Positions 10,286-18,770 of a stretch of 21,011 nucleotides of DNA are shown piece after piece. The notes beneath the pieces were generated by a model that did not search any database, was not told the origin of the DNA, and worked only from the letters and a program-made list of their open reading frames with translations. The stretch comes from a virus: positions 1-21,011 of IMG/VR virus record IMGVR_UViG_3300035698_002337. One strand, written 5' to 3'. The stretch's first letter is position 1; every line of letters begins with the position of its first letter. A program made the position numbers and the translations under genes.

Positions 10286-12363
10286 TGCCATCAGAACAAA
10301 CTGCAAATGATTTAGCGGTCAATTTTCAGCAAGCAGAAAAGGTAGATCAATCTACTGTACGTGGAATGAGACAGAATGTAAAATTAGTTAATGCCGACCA
10401 TTATGCTAGTAATAACAATAATAACTCAGTTAATGAACGTAAAAAAGTAAGTGTTAAAGGAAAACAACAACTTAGACTCACATTTAACTTTATACATCGT
10501 GTAAGAAATTTCTTTACAAATAGAATATTTAATTTAGCTCCTGGTGTTGTAGTAGGTCCTAGATCTGATAGTGAAATACAAGATCAAAAAGCTGCTGAAC
10601 AACATGGTTATATTTGGGATTATATTTGTAATATACATAATATAAGAGATAAACTAAGACATTGGATAGATGACTTTTTTGATTTAGGTGAAGTTGTTCT
10701 GAAGCTTGGTTGGAATCCGACATTAGGTAAACCTTATGCTGGACCAGTACAACAAGAAATGGAGCAGACTATAGATGAGTTTGGTAATATTACTGAAGTA
10801 CCATTAGGAGAACCATTCCAAGAAATGGTAGTTCCTGGTGATGTTGAATACGAACGTATATTTGCATTTGATCTATTTAGAGATCCTGCTGCAAAATCAA
10901 TGGATGAAGCAAGATACTTTATTATAAGAAAACTAGTGGATAAGAAGGAGTTAGCTAAACAATACCCTGATGCTGATGTTGAAAGAATGGCTGAAGATAA
11001 TTACGATGATACTTTTGTAGTTTTTAATGCTACTAATGGAGCTTATGAAAAGACTAAGAACGACCAAGTTTTAATTATGGAACATTTTTATAAGCCTTGC
11101 CTAGCATATCCTGATGGATATTACTATATTGCTACAAAACACGACATATTAGCCCAAGGCAAATTACCAGGCGGAAGATTTCCTATAATATGGAGAGGTT
11201 TTGATGAAGCCCAAACTAGTGCAAGAGCATTCAGTTTAATAAGACAAATTAAAAGTCCACAAGCTGAAATAAATAGATGCCTTTCTAAAATAGCAGAACA
11301 CCACATATCTTTAGGTGATGATACTGTATTTGTTCAAAGGGGTACTAAAGTTGCACCTGGAGGTTATATAAATGGGCAGAAAGTTGTCAAACATACTGGC
11401 CCACAGCCAATGGTGGTGGGGGGCCGTAGTGGCGAGCAGTACGCGGATCACTTACTTAGAATGGTCAACTGGATTGAAAGAATTGCTGGGATCGACCTAT
11501 TTGATGAAAAAGCAGGTGGCCAAGATGCTTGGGCACAAGTCCATAAAGGGTTAAAAGAAAAAGAGAAGTTCTCTAAATATGGTGAAAAAATTGAAAGTAT
11601 GTTAAAAGAAGTGTGTGAGATGTCTTTAGAACTTTACAAAGAAAATGCACCTGATGAGCTTCTTATACGTATATTTGGAAGAAAAGAAATACCTAATTTA
11701 GCTGAATTTAGAAGTATAGAGAATTTAGCATATCAAATTAAAGTAGATCCAGGTAATAAGGATGCCGATGAACAAATGAGAGAGCAACTAGTAGCCAATA
11801 CAATTTTACAATACTCTCCAGAAATGCCATCGGAACAAAGAGCATTATTAATTAGAAATATGCCACTTGGTGGGAACAATGAGGATTTCGAACAAGAATC
11901 ATTAGCCAAATACGATCAAGCTAAGAATTTAGCACTTGCTATAGAGAGAACTGGCGAACCATTACCGAAGGTTAATTACTATGTAGATAAGGATTATATT
12001 AAAGATTATTTAGTAACTAGGAGAACTAGGCCAGAAATGCAATTCCTACCACAAGAAATTATACAGAGATATGATACTCTAATACAAGAATTAGAGCAAT
12101 TAAAAGCAGAAGAAGTCCAGAAGACACAAGCAATGAATGCAGACTTTATTCCTACTGGTGGAGATGAGATTAAAGTAGATATTTATGAAGAAGTCCCTGC
12201 TTCAAATGGAGGTACTAAATCAGAACGAGCAACGATAAAGACAGAAACTTGGTACTGGATGAAAGATAGACTACGACAACAAGGTTCTTTACGTGGTGGT
12301 TTAGCTGCATCAAATGATGCAGATGTTAGTAATATTAGTGATTTGATGGATAACCAGGCGTAA
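10285..12363 (+). CDS. Portal protein, P22-like size, 692 aa
   Basis: A large protein directly after terL and before the scaffold and coat genes, the canonical portal position. Its length is close to P22-type portals. Visible features include a basic early helix region (VRNFFTNRIFNLAPG, near residue 72), a central stem and clip region with Gly/Pro loops (RFPIIWRGFDEAQT), and a Lys/Glu helix (GLKEKEKFSKYGEKIESML). The Gln/Glu-rich C-terminal helix (about 590-625) would suit the barrel region of P22-like portals. It forms the dodecameric ring for DNA entry and motor docking. Positions about 11401-11450 encode PQPMVVGGRSGEQYAD with unusually GC-rich codons. It overlaps the upstream gene by one base. 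Confidence 0.85.
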   Translation: MPSEQTANDLAVNFQQAEKVDQSTVRGMRQNVKLVNADHYASNNNNNSVNERKKVSVKGKQQLRLTFNFIHRVRNFFTNRIFNLAPGVVVGPRSDSEIQDQKAAEQHGYIWDYICNIHNIRDKLRHWIDDFFDLGEVVLKLGWNPTLGKPYAGPVQQEMEQTIDEFGNITEVPLGEPFQEMVVPGDVEYERIFAFDLFRDPAAKSMDEARYFIIRKLVDKKELAKQYPDADVERMAEDNYDDTFVVFNATNGAYEKTKNDQVLIMEHFYKPCLAYPDGYYYIATKHDILAQGKLPGGRFPIIWRGFDEAQTSARAFSLIRQIKSPQAEINRCLSKIAEHHISLGDDTVFVQRGTKVAPGGYINGQKVVKHTGPQPMVVGGRSGEQYADHLLRMVNWIERIAGIDLFDEKAGGQDAWAQVHKGLKEKEKFSKYGEKIESMLKEVCEMSLELYKENAPDELLIRIFGRKEIPNLAEFRSIENLAYQIKVDPGNKDADEQMREQLVANTILQYSPEMPSEQRALLIRNMPLGGNNEDFEQESLAKYDQAKNLALAIERTGEPLPKVNYYVDKDYIKDYLVTRRTRPEMQFLPQEIIQRYDTLIQELEQLKAEEVQKTQAMNADFIPTGGDEIKVDIYEEVPASNGGTKSERATIKTETWYWMKDRLRQQGSLRGGLAASNDADVSNISDLMDNQA

Positions 12364-12420
12364 TATGGTGGTCCTATGGGTGATTTTAAACAGTAGTCGT
12401 AAGCTACAGAGAGGTTAAGA

Positions 12421-13575
12421 ATGAGTGATGGGAATGATTTAGACAAGTTAAGTGAAATGTTAAATGAAGTTACTGCTGGTGCAGGACTTGGTATTGATGA
12501 GGACGAGAAGGATCTAGTTGAAAACGAAGATCTTAATGTGGATTTGTCTGAAGAAAAAGTTGATGATGTCGAAAGCATCGAAGTAAAAAAAGAAGATGAG
12601 CAAGTTAAAGAAGAAGTTGAAGAGAAGGCTGAAGAAGTAGTTGATGACAATTTCGCAGATGCAGAGCTTGCAGAAGAAGACCAATCGAAAGTTGGCGAGG
12701 AAGAGAAATATGTTCCTAATTATAAATACTCTGTTAGAGGAGAGGAAAAGGAAGTTCCTGATTATCTAAGAGTATCTGTTGTTAATGCTGAAAGCGAAGA
12801 ACAAATTAGAGATATATTGACAAGAGTTGAAGGAATAGATGGTATTAAAGAAAGCAGGGATAAGGCAGTTGCTGAAGCAAGTGATTTTGCTGCTAAGTAT
12901 ACTGAATCTGATCATGTTAATAAACAGCATGATGCATATTATAATAGTCTTAATTCACTTATTGAAGGTAAGGATTGGGATAACTTTTATGATAAAGCTG
13001 GTATCACCGAAAATGATGTCTTAGATCATGCAGAAGAACTCCTAAGAAGAAGGGAATTAACACCCTCCCAGCAAATATCTATCCAAAATGAGGCTAAAAC
13101 TCGTATGGATAACATCCAGAATGACACTAGAAATAGTGAAGTTGAGTCACAGAATATAGACCTACAACAAAGACTAGACAAAATGGAAGTCGATACAGTA
13201 TTCGCTAGACCTGAAATTTCTGAAGCTGAGAAACTATTTGATGAGAGATGTGGTAAACCTGGAAGCTTTAAACGTGCTGCAGGTGAGATAGGTAATGCTG
13301 TCTACAACACACCTAATAGAATATCAGTTCTTGAAGCTTGTCAAGAGACAATTAATAGATACGGTATTAAAGCCGTAGATAAAGCTCCCGAAAAAGAAGT
13401 TGTTGTTCCGCAAGAACACAAAGAAGTAGAGGGAGTAGAAAAAAGAGTAGTAGTAAGAAAAGTAGATCATATTCCATCAGTTAAGCATAACGCATCTAAA
13501 ACACCTGTACAAAGAGTTGTTAATGATGTAGATGATATGTTTAGAGAAGCTGATGAATATTTATCTAAACAATAA
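12421..13575 (+). CDS. Scaffolding protein, 384 aa
   Basis: A highly charged, helix-rich protein between portal and major capsid genes, the classic scaffold position. The first 100 residues are extremely acidic (runs of Glu, Asp, Val). The middle (about 125-265) looks helical and coiled-coil-like, and the C-terminus becomes basic (EKRVVVRKVDHIPSVKHN), as expected for a tail that contacts the coat protein. It would guide procapsid assembly and then leave or be degraded; the ClpP-like protein at 7160 is one candidate protease, by inference only. Ribosome site GAGG is at 12411-12414. Assignment depends on position and composition, not on a sequence motif. Confidence 0.7.
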   Translation: MSDGNDLDKLSEMLNEVTAGAGLGIDEDEKDLVENEDLNVDLSEEKVDDVESIEVKKEDEQVKEEVEEKAEEVVDDNFADAELAEEDQSKVGEEEKYVPNYKYSVRGEEKEVPDYLRVSVVNAESEEQIRDILTRVEGIDGIKESRDKAVAEASDFAAKYTESDHVNKQHDAYYNSLNSLIEGKDWDNFYDKAGITENDVLDHAEELLRRRELTPSQQISIQNEAKTRMDNIQNDTRNSEVESQNIDLQQRLDKMEVDTVFARPEISEAEKLFDERCGKPGSFKRAAGEIGNAVYNTPNRISVLEACQETINRYGIKAVDKAPEKEVVVPQEHKEVEGVEKRVVVRKVDHIPSVKHNASKTPVQRVVNDVDDMFREADEYLSKQ

Positions 13576-13593
13576 ATTTAAAGGAGAGCTAAA

Positions 13594-14877
13594 ATGGCTA
13601 CAACAATAGTACAAACCTTTTCAACTTTAATGAAAGCTTATGAACCACACATGCTTATCAAGGCATCGCTTCCTAAGTTTAATTATCTTTGGAAAAACCT
13701 AAGAAAAGACAAAAGTTGGTTTGCAGGTCAGGTTTATTATGTACCTTTCGAATCAGGTGAAATTAGTAATGCAAGTCTCGGTGCTTTAACAGACGAAGAT
13801 GAGATTACTGAAGCACAGGTTCAAAAAGGATCAATTAGTACACAACCTGAAATGTATAACGCTATGGTATTTAACCATAAAGATTTAGATAGTGACAATG
13901 TAAAAGCTTCTTTTATGAAGTTATATCCAGCTAAAGTAAGACAATTTGCAAAATGGTGTTCTTCATTAGTATCACAACAGCTTTTAAATGGTCCTGCCAT
14001 TAGTAAAATGAAGGCAGTTGTAGACGGTGGAGTAGATCCAGTAGCAAATGACGGTGTTATTTATTTTGAGAATCCTGAGAGATTGAGGGTAGGACAAAAA
14101 ATAGCTATCCATGATACAGTTAAAGGTCTTATCGCAGCAGCTTATGTAAAAAACATAGTTGTATCTAGTGGTAGATGTATCGTTACTTCTAATGTTACAT
14201 TAGCCACAGTAGTAAATTTTACTGTTGGTGGTGTTCAGGTAACTGAAGCGAATAGTGGAGCTTGTTATATTCCTGGTGGAGATCCAGCTACAGCTAATAA
14301 TTTTACTAGTTTGAGTTCAATACTTCTTCCAAGTGGAACTGGTGATGGCTCAGCCAATCTATATGGCATAGCTAAGACAAGTTATCCATTTTTGCAATCA
14401 GTTGCAATTAATGGAGCAGCTATTGATGAAGATAACATTCTTGATGAATTAATGGATGCATTTTCTGATGTATCACAATTAGGTCAAGGTGATCCTTCAA
14501 TTATGTTAATGTCTATTAAGCACGCTAATTCAATTAGTAAGCTTATCAAAGAGAACTTTAGAGGTTCTTATTCAGCAAGTCCAATGAAAAAAGTTGGGTT
14601 TGGTCAGAAATCATTTATGATTAGTGGCCCAGAAGGTGATATCGAAGTAGTTTCAATTAGAGAAATGAATTCAGATCTTATCTATATACTTGATTGGTCT
14701 TCTTTACTATTTGCTGGTTCTAAGTTCTTCGAACCTATGGACTATGGAAATGGAAGAAATTTCTATATCAAGAGAGCAACAACTGGCGTTAAGTATATCA
14801 GTGATTTGAAATTTTACGGAGATTTGGTTTGTATTAACCCATCTCATAATGGTGTTGTTTACAGTATCAGTTATTAA
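13594..14877 (+). CDS. Major capsid protein, 427 aa
   Basis: A 427-residue protein following the scaffold with an excellent ribosome site AAGGAG (13581-13586). Size and gene order match P22-like coat proteins of HK97 fold. The N-terminal helical arm is followed by a likely E-loop segment (VPFESGEISNASLG, about 50-63). A Gly/Ser/Val-rich beta insertion spans about 165-250. The C-terminal A-domain contains PSIMLMSIKHANSISKL and ends with an Ile/Tyr strand. The segment LYGIAKTSYPFLQS is of a type I associate with phage coat proteins. It should be the most abundant structural protein. Gene order and composition make the call strong, though no motif is absolutely diagnostic. Confidence 0.85.
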   Translation: MATTIVQTFSTLMKAYEPHMLIKASLPKFNYLWKNLRKDKSWFAGQVYYVPFESGEISNASLGALTDEDEITEAQVQKGSISTQPEMYNAMVFNHKDLDSDNVKASFMKLYPAKVRQFAKWCSSLVSQQLLNGPAISKMKAVVDGGVDPVANDGVIYFENPERLRVGQKIAIHDTVKGLIAAAYVKNIVVSSGRCIVTSNVTLATVVNFTVGGVQVTEANSGACYIPGGDPATANNFTSLSSILLPSGTGDGSANLYGIAKTSYPFLQSVAINGAAIDEDNILDELMDAFSDVSQLGQGDPSIMLMSIKHANSISKLIKENFRGSYSASPMKKVGFGQKSFMISGPEGDIEVVSIREMNSDLIYILDWSSLLFAGSKFFEPMDYGNGRNFYIKRATTGVKYISDLKFYGDLVCINPSHNGVVYSISY

Positions 14878-14891
14878 GGTATTTAATTATT

Positions 14892-14915
14892 GGAGGGAGA
14901 TATGTTTCTCCCTCC
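14892..14915 (+). promoter_or_regulatory. Strong GC-rich hairpin after the coat gene
   Basis: GGAGGGAGA (14892-14900) and TCTCCCTCC (14907-14915) form a perfect 9-bp stem with a 6-base loop, 14 bases past the coat stop. No U-run follows, so it may be an mRNA-stabilising or processing hairpin, or a weak terminator setting coat versus fibre levels. Its 5' arm is also a strong ribosome-site-like sequence with an ATG in the loop (14902) opening a 30-residue frame that overlaps the next gene; the stem would hide that start. Confidence 0.6.
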
Positions 14916-14966
14916 TCCTACTTTGGCTGTCAGAGATGGTGAAGTAGTAAAAGAAAGGAAAACGAT

Positions 14967-16271
14967 ATGTCTTTGGCATTATCAGATAAATTAAAAGGTT
15001 TTTTAAATGGAATGAACTCAAGTGCTAAACAAGCAAAACTTGGTTTAATAATTCAGAGATTAATTGCTGGTATAGGTTCTGATCTAGCACCAGGAAAAAT
15101 ACTCGTTGGTAATTCTGTTGGTGTAAGCGCACCAGTAGATGTATCAGGAGCAGCTACTTTAAATAGTTCTGGAGTATTACAAATTGATGCGGTAGATCCA
15201 GACGAAATTGATTTAGATTTAACATTAAAACCGTGGACATTTGCAGGAGTAAAAACAGGCGGTAATGTCGAAGATTGGATTGGCCCAGATGGAAGGCTTC
15301 TTCAATGTCTTAATATAGGTGACAAAACATCTGCAGCTACTTGGGTTAGAGGAACAGGATTAGAGCCTACTATTAATAATACAGATAATAGAGGTTGTGA
15401 ACTTTCATTAAATGGTTATGCTTCTGGTGCTGATGGTTCCTTCGTAGCAGGTACTGATGACTTTTTTGTAGAAGCTAAAATTACAGTTGGAACAGTGCTA
15501 TCACTAGATGAAGTATATGTAGGCTTTAGAAAAGCAGAACCATTTGAAGCTGCCTTTGATGATTATGATGAAGCATGTGCAATAAATGTAGATAAGGGTG
15601 GAATTGGTCTAGAAACTATTTTAAATGGTGGAGGCACAGGAGACAAAGATACCACTCAAACAATAGGAGATGGTGAATACATCATCGCAAGAGTTGAGCA
15701 TAAAGCAAGCGTAGGACTATCAAGTGCTATAACTTTAGCAACAGAATTTAGATCAGATTTTAATGCTCATTTAATTTATGCAACACAGCACACCGCTTCT
15801 CTAGATGATGTAAATCAAATAACTTCTCCAGTACCTACAGATTTACCTAGTTTAATAGTTATGGTTACAGAAGCATTAACTGGCTTTGATGTACATGAAG
15901 ATGATTCAGAACTAGTAACACCTATTTATCATGATGCTCAAGAAACTGGAGATTGTTCTCTTGCATCAATTACAGCACCTACAGACTTACCAACATGTAT
16001 TGCAAGACTGAATGATCTTAAAGCTAAGTTTAAAGTTCATGATGATGACGCAACTAGTCACGCAACACAAACAGACTTTCCAATTGCAGCAGTAGCCGCA
16101 GGTTGTGTTACTTTTTATGTTGGAGATAACGCAGTATTAGCACCCCCTACAGCAACTACTAATTTTACTTTTGATGATACTGAAGAAGTAGTTCCTTTTA
16201 TCAGGATCTTAAAAGATGTTGGTGGAGCAGCAACAACTGCAATTTCAAGTTTTAAGTGTGGGAGGTTGTAA
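14967..16271 (+). CDS. Head-fibre/decoration-like protein A, 434 aa
   Basis: A putative virion surface protein, paralogous to the next gene along its whole length. An N-terminal helix (1-35) is followed by GKILVGNSVGVSAPVDVSG (43-61), a 'VGN..GV' beta motif common in phage fibre proteins. A beta-rich Gly domain follows (about 85-245), ending at DGEYIIARVEHKASVGLSSA. Residues about 255-370 form a helical region with three repeated units, each with paired His and mostly an Asp: H268/H275, H310/H322 and H358/H365. The end is SFKCGRL. It lies directly after the coat gene, so a capsid-associated fibre or decoration is likely, but a tail role cannot be excluded. Ribosome site is AAAGGA (around 14952). 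Confidence 0.7.
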   Translation: MSLALSDKLKGFLNGMNSSAKQAKLGLIIQRLIAGIGSDLAPGKILVGNSVGVSAPVDVSGAATLNSSGVLQIDAVDPDEIDLDLTLKPWTFAGVKTGGNVEDWIGPDGRLLQCLNIGDKTSAATWVRGTGLEPTINNTDNRGCELSLNGYASGADGSFVAGTDDFFVEAKITVGTVLSLDEVYVGFRKAEPFEAAFDDYDEACAINVDKGGIGLETILNGGGTGDKDTTQTIGDGEYIIARVEHKASVGLSSAITLATEFRSDFNAHLIYATQHTASLDDVNQITSPVPTDLPSLIVMVTEALTGFDVHEDDSELVTPIYHDAQETGDCSLASITAPTDLPTCIARLNDLKAKFKVHDDDATSHATQTDFPIAAVAAGCVTFYVGDNAVLAPPTATTNFTFDDTEEVVPFIRILKDVGGAATTAISSFKCGRL

Positions 16272-17576
16272 ATGGCATTAGCTTTATCAGATAGAGTAAG
16301 AAAATTTATAAATACTATGAATTCTGCAGCTAAACAATCAGTTCTTGGTAATTTGATTAATAATCTTATTGAAGGTACTGGCTCAGATTTAGCATCTGGG
16401 AAAATTCTTGTAGGTAGTTCTGATGGAGTAAGTGCCCCAGTAACAATGTCTGGTCACGGAATACTTAATGATGAAGGATCAATATACGTAGCTAAATTAG
16501 ATAAAAGAGAAATAGATCTTGATCTTACAGATAAACCAGTTCAATTTGCAGGAGTATTAACAGACACCAATATAGAGGATTACATTTGCGCAGAAAAAGT
16601 ATTATTACAAAGCACGGCTATAGGAACACATGATTCAGCTTCTACATGGCTAAGAGGCTCAGGTATTAAGCCTGATCTAGACGCAACAAATGATGAAGGT
16701 TGTGAAATAAATGCAGAGGTTTCTGGAACAAATATAAATTTTGTAGCAGGAGCAGACGACTTCTTTTTTGAAGCTAAATTTGAAAACACAGTAGTAGCTT
16801 CTTTAGATGAGTGTTATTTTGGTTTTAGAAAAGTTGAAGCTGTCAATGCAGTATTTGATAATTACAGTGACGCAATAGCAGTAAACGTAAAGGCTGGTGC
16901 TATAGGAATTGAATCTATTTTAGATAATGCAGCAACATCTGATACTGATACAACAGATACTATTACTGATGGTGAATACATCATAGCAAGAGTTGAACAT
17001 AAATCTAGTGTTGGACTTTCTAGTGCAATAACATTAGCGACAGCTTTAAAAGCTACAATTAATGCTCATTATGCTGATCAAGGTTCAGGTGGAGAAGAAC
17101 ATATTGCTGCTGATACAGCAATGGCTGTAGATACTCCAACAAATTTAGCAACTTTACTTTTGTCGATAAACGAAATACAAGATTCATATGTCGCACATAA
17201 TGTTGATGCTAATCTTGGTGCTGCATGGGTTTATCATCAAGCTGATGGAGATGATGATGCACTAGCTAGTGCAACAAATCCAACAGATTTACCAGAAGCT
17301 ATAGCAGTATTAGCTGATCTAAAAGCAAAATTAAATTTACACATGGCTGATAATGTATCTCACAGTGCTGGTAACTCTCCACAAGAGGCTGTAGTTGATG
17401 CAAGCTCAGTTACAATTACTACAGGTGTAAATGCAGCATTAGCAGCTCCCTCCGCAACAGCTCAATTTGTTTTTGATGATGGAGAAATAGTAATGCCTTT
17501 TGTAAGATTATTACAAACAGCAGTTACTCCAGGACAAGTAAATTACTTACACAGCTTTAAGTGTGGTAAATTATAA
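16272..17576 (+). CDS. Head-fibre/decoration-like protein B, paralogue of A, 434 aa
   Basis: Starts at the base after the stop of gene A; its ribosome site GGGAGG is built from A's last codons. It has exactly the same length and domain order: N-terminal helix, GKILVGSSDGVSAPVTMSG (43-61), beta domain, DGEYIIARVEHKSSVGLSSA, then the three-unit His/Asp repeat (H266/H277, H309/H322, H357/H364) and C-terminal SFKCGKL. The block encoding GEYIIAR is nearly identical in both genes at DNA level (15669 and 16968 onward), which supports an old tandem duplication with divergence elsewhere. The two may form a hetero-oligomeric fibre or give alternative receptor contacts. It overlaps the next gene by one base. 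Confidence 0.7.
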   Translation: MALALSDRVRKFINTMNSAAKQSVLGNLINNLIEGTGSDLASGKILVGSSDGVSAPVTMSGHGILNDEGSIYVAKLDKREIDLDLTDKPVQFAGVLTDTNIEDYICAEKVLLQSTAIGTHDSASTWLRGSGIKPDLDATNDEGCEINAEVSGTNINFVAGADDFFFEAKFENTVVASLDECYFGFRKVEAVNAVFDNYSDAIAVNVKAGAIGIESILDNAATSDTDTTDTITDGEYIIARVEHKSSVGLSSAITLATALKATINAHYADQGSGGEEHIAADTAMAVDTPTNLATLLLSINEIQDSYVAHNVDANLGAAWVYHQADGDDDALASATNPTDLPEAIAVLADLKAKLNLHMADNVSHSAGNSPQEAVVDASSVTITTGVNAALAAPSATAQFVFDDGEIVMPFVRLLQTAVTPGQVNYLHSFKCGKL

Positions 17577-17782
17577 TGACAAATAATGAAAGACTTGCTG
17601 CCTTGGAAACAGGGCAGCAGTACTTAAAAGAAAAAGTAGACAGTATGGATCTTAAGTTAGATACTAACTTTAAGTTAGTTATAGAGAAATCTGTTTCAAA
17701 AGGTGAAATTAACGCACACAGGGGCTTATTCGCAGTAATTATAGGGGCTTTAATAACCCTTGCTGCCAAAGTAGGTCTATAA
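17576..17782 (+). CDS. XhlA-like coiled-coil/transmembrane protein, 68 aa
   Basis: A 68-residue protein with an N-terminal coiled coil (about 4-35, NERLAALETGQQYLKEKVD), a basic link with one His, and a single C-terminal membrane helix (about 49-67, GLFAVIIGALITLAAKVGL). This layout is that of XhlA/hemolysin-type proteins, which work with holins in lysis. It starts within the stop of protein B (TAATG). Lying among fibre-like genes is unusual for a lysis gene, and no endolysin is visible nearby, so a virion-anchored or membrane-interacting role in entry is also possible. The family resemblance is by layout only. Confidence 0.6.
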   Translation: MTNNERLAALETGQQYLKEKVDSMDLKLDTNFKLVIEKSVSKGEINAHRGLFAVIIGALITLAAKVGL

Positions 17783-17791
17783 GGAGTTTAA

Positions 17792-18607
17792 ATGGCAAGT
17801 TCAAAGATAATTAGACCTAGTAATGGAGTGGAAGTGCTTTTGGCTCCAGAATCACCGCAGGCATTTACTGCTGCGTTTGTAGATCTCGGTGAAGAGATAG
17901 ATGCAAGAGTATGTGATTCAATCGGTCTTTCAGTAGTAGTAGATATTGGAACGAGCACAGAAGTGCAAATAAGAGCGGTAGGAAAAGCATACACTTCACT
18001 AGAAGCTGGATGTAGATTAGCTAAAGACATAAGAGATAAACTAAATGCACATTATAATGATGCAACAGAGCACACATCAGGAATACAAGCTAATGTACTA
18101 TCTGGTGCTGAAGACTTCCCTTCACTAGTAAAACTAGTAACAGAACTATTAGTAAGTTATGAAGCAAGTGATGCAGATGCAGAACTAGGTGCAGCTTGGT
18201 TATACCATGCAGCGCAAGAAACAAATAATGCCTCACTAATAGGTGTTGTTGCTCCAACTAATTTAGCAGAATGTCACGTTAAATTAGAAGACTTAAGAGC
18301 TAAAATATTAATACATTTTGCTGATGGTGGTGGAACACCGCATACAACTGGTGATAGTACAGTAGTTACACATTTAGCAGACACAGAGTATTACCTTCCA
18401 ATTAGGAGCGTTAGTGCGAGCGATGTGAAAGTAGAAGATGAATATATTGAGTTAAATGTAGATGCTGATCAGAACTTAATACTTGAAGTAGATACAAATA
18501 AAGTAGTAAGATATGTACAGTTTCAAGTTAAAGATGCTGCTGCTGGAGATGGTCAAATAGATTCAGCTCTAGTAACCTTTAATAAAAGAATATCTAGAGG
18601 AAAATAA
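17792..18607 (+). CDS. Structural protein C sharing the His/Asp repeat domain, 271 aa
   Basis: A strong ribosome site AAGGAG precedes the ATG. The N-terminal part (about 1-70) is beta-rich (GVEVLLAPESP...VVVDIGTST) and unlike A and B. Residues about 70-190 carry the same three-unit helical domain as A and B: LNAHYND...H94, then DADAELGAAWLYH139, then H175FAD...H184. The second unit has Ser where A and B have the first His (S126). The C-terminal part is another beta segment (ADTEYYLPIRSV...QFQVKD). Sharing only the repeat domain shows domain shuffling within the cassette. A virion component that docks to A or B is likely. It overlaps the next gene by one base. Confidence 0.65.
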   Translation: MASSKIIRPSNGVEVLLAPESPQAFTAAFVDLGEEIDARVCDSIGLSVVVDIGTSTEVQIRAVGKAYTSLEAGCRLAKDIRDKLNAHYNDATEHTSGIQANVLSGAEDFPSLVKLVTELLVSYEASDADAELGAAWLYHAAQETNNASLIGVVAPTNLAECHVKLEDLRAKILIHFADGGGTPHTTGDSTVVTHLADTEYYLPIRSVSASDVKVEDEYIELNVDADQNLILEVDTNKVVRYVQFQVKDAAAGDGQIDSALVTFNKRISRGK

Positions 18608-18768
18608 TGGCTATAACAGGTAAGCATATTACTGAAGTTAGAAAGAAGTCACATAAGAAGTCTAACAAAGCTGGAAGTAAAAAAGATCAGAATGCAACAT
18701 CTTCTAAAGAAACATTCACTAGTGGTGATTATAAAAAAGTTGGTTCTAGACGGAATAGTGGAGCATAA
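18607..18768 (+). CDS. Small Lys/Ser-rich protein, 53 aa
   Basis: A 53-residue ORF beginning MAITGKHITE, its ATG overlapping the previous stop by one base (TAATG). It is strongly basic (VRKKSHKKSNKAGSKKDQN) and has no hydrophobic core, so it is probably disordered or folds on a partner such as DNA or an acidic virion protein. The only support is operon coupling and the lack of any gap: the next gene begins three bases after its stop and would take its ribosome site (TGGAG, 18759-18763) from this ORF's last codons. Confidence 0.6.
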   Translation: MAITGKHITEVRKKSHKKSNKAGSKKDQNATSSKETFTSGDYKKVGSRRNSGA

Positions 18769-18770
18769 AT

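Noticed and set aside
12365-12418. 17-codon ORF between portal and scaffold
   Set aside because: No ribosome site; most likely the untranslated gap carrying the scaffold ribosome site.
12183-12650. 155-codon minus-strand frame, rich in Ser
   Set aside because: Shadow of the acidic scaffold and portal codons; Ser runs are the complement of GAA/GAT-type codons.
12816-12850. Internal TTGACA as a further promoter
   Set aside because: No TATAAT-like element at 16-18 bases; it lies inside the scaffold coding sequence.
16260-16280. Programmed frameshift joining genes A and B
   Set aside because: A ends with a normal stop and B has its own ribosome site and start; no slippery sequence is seen.
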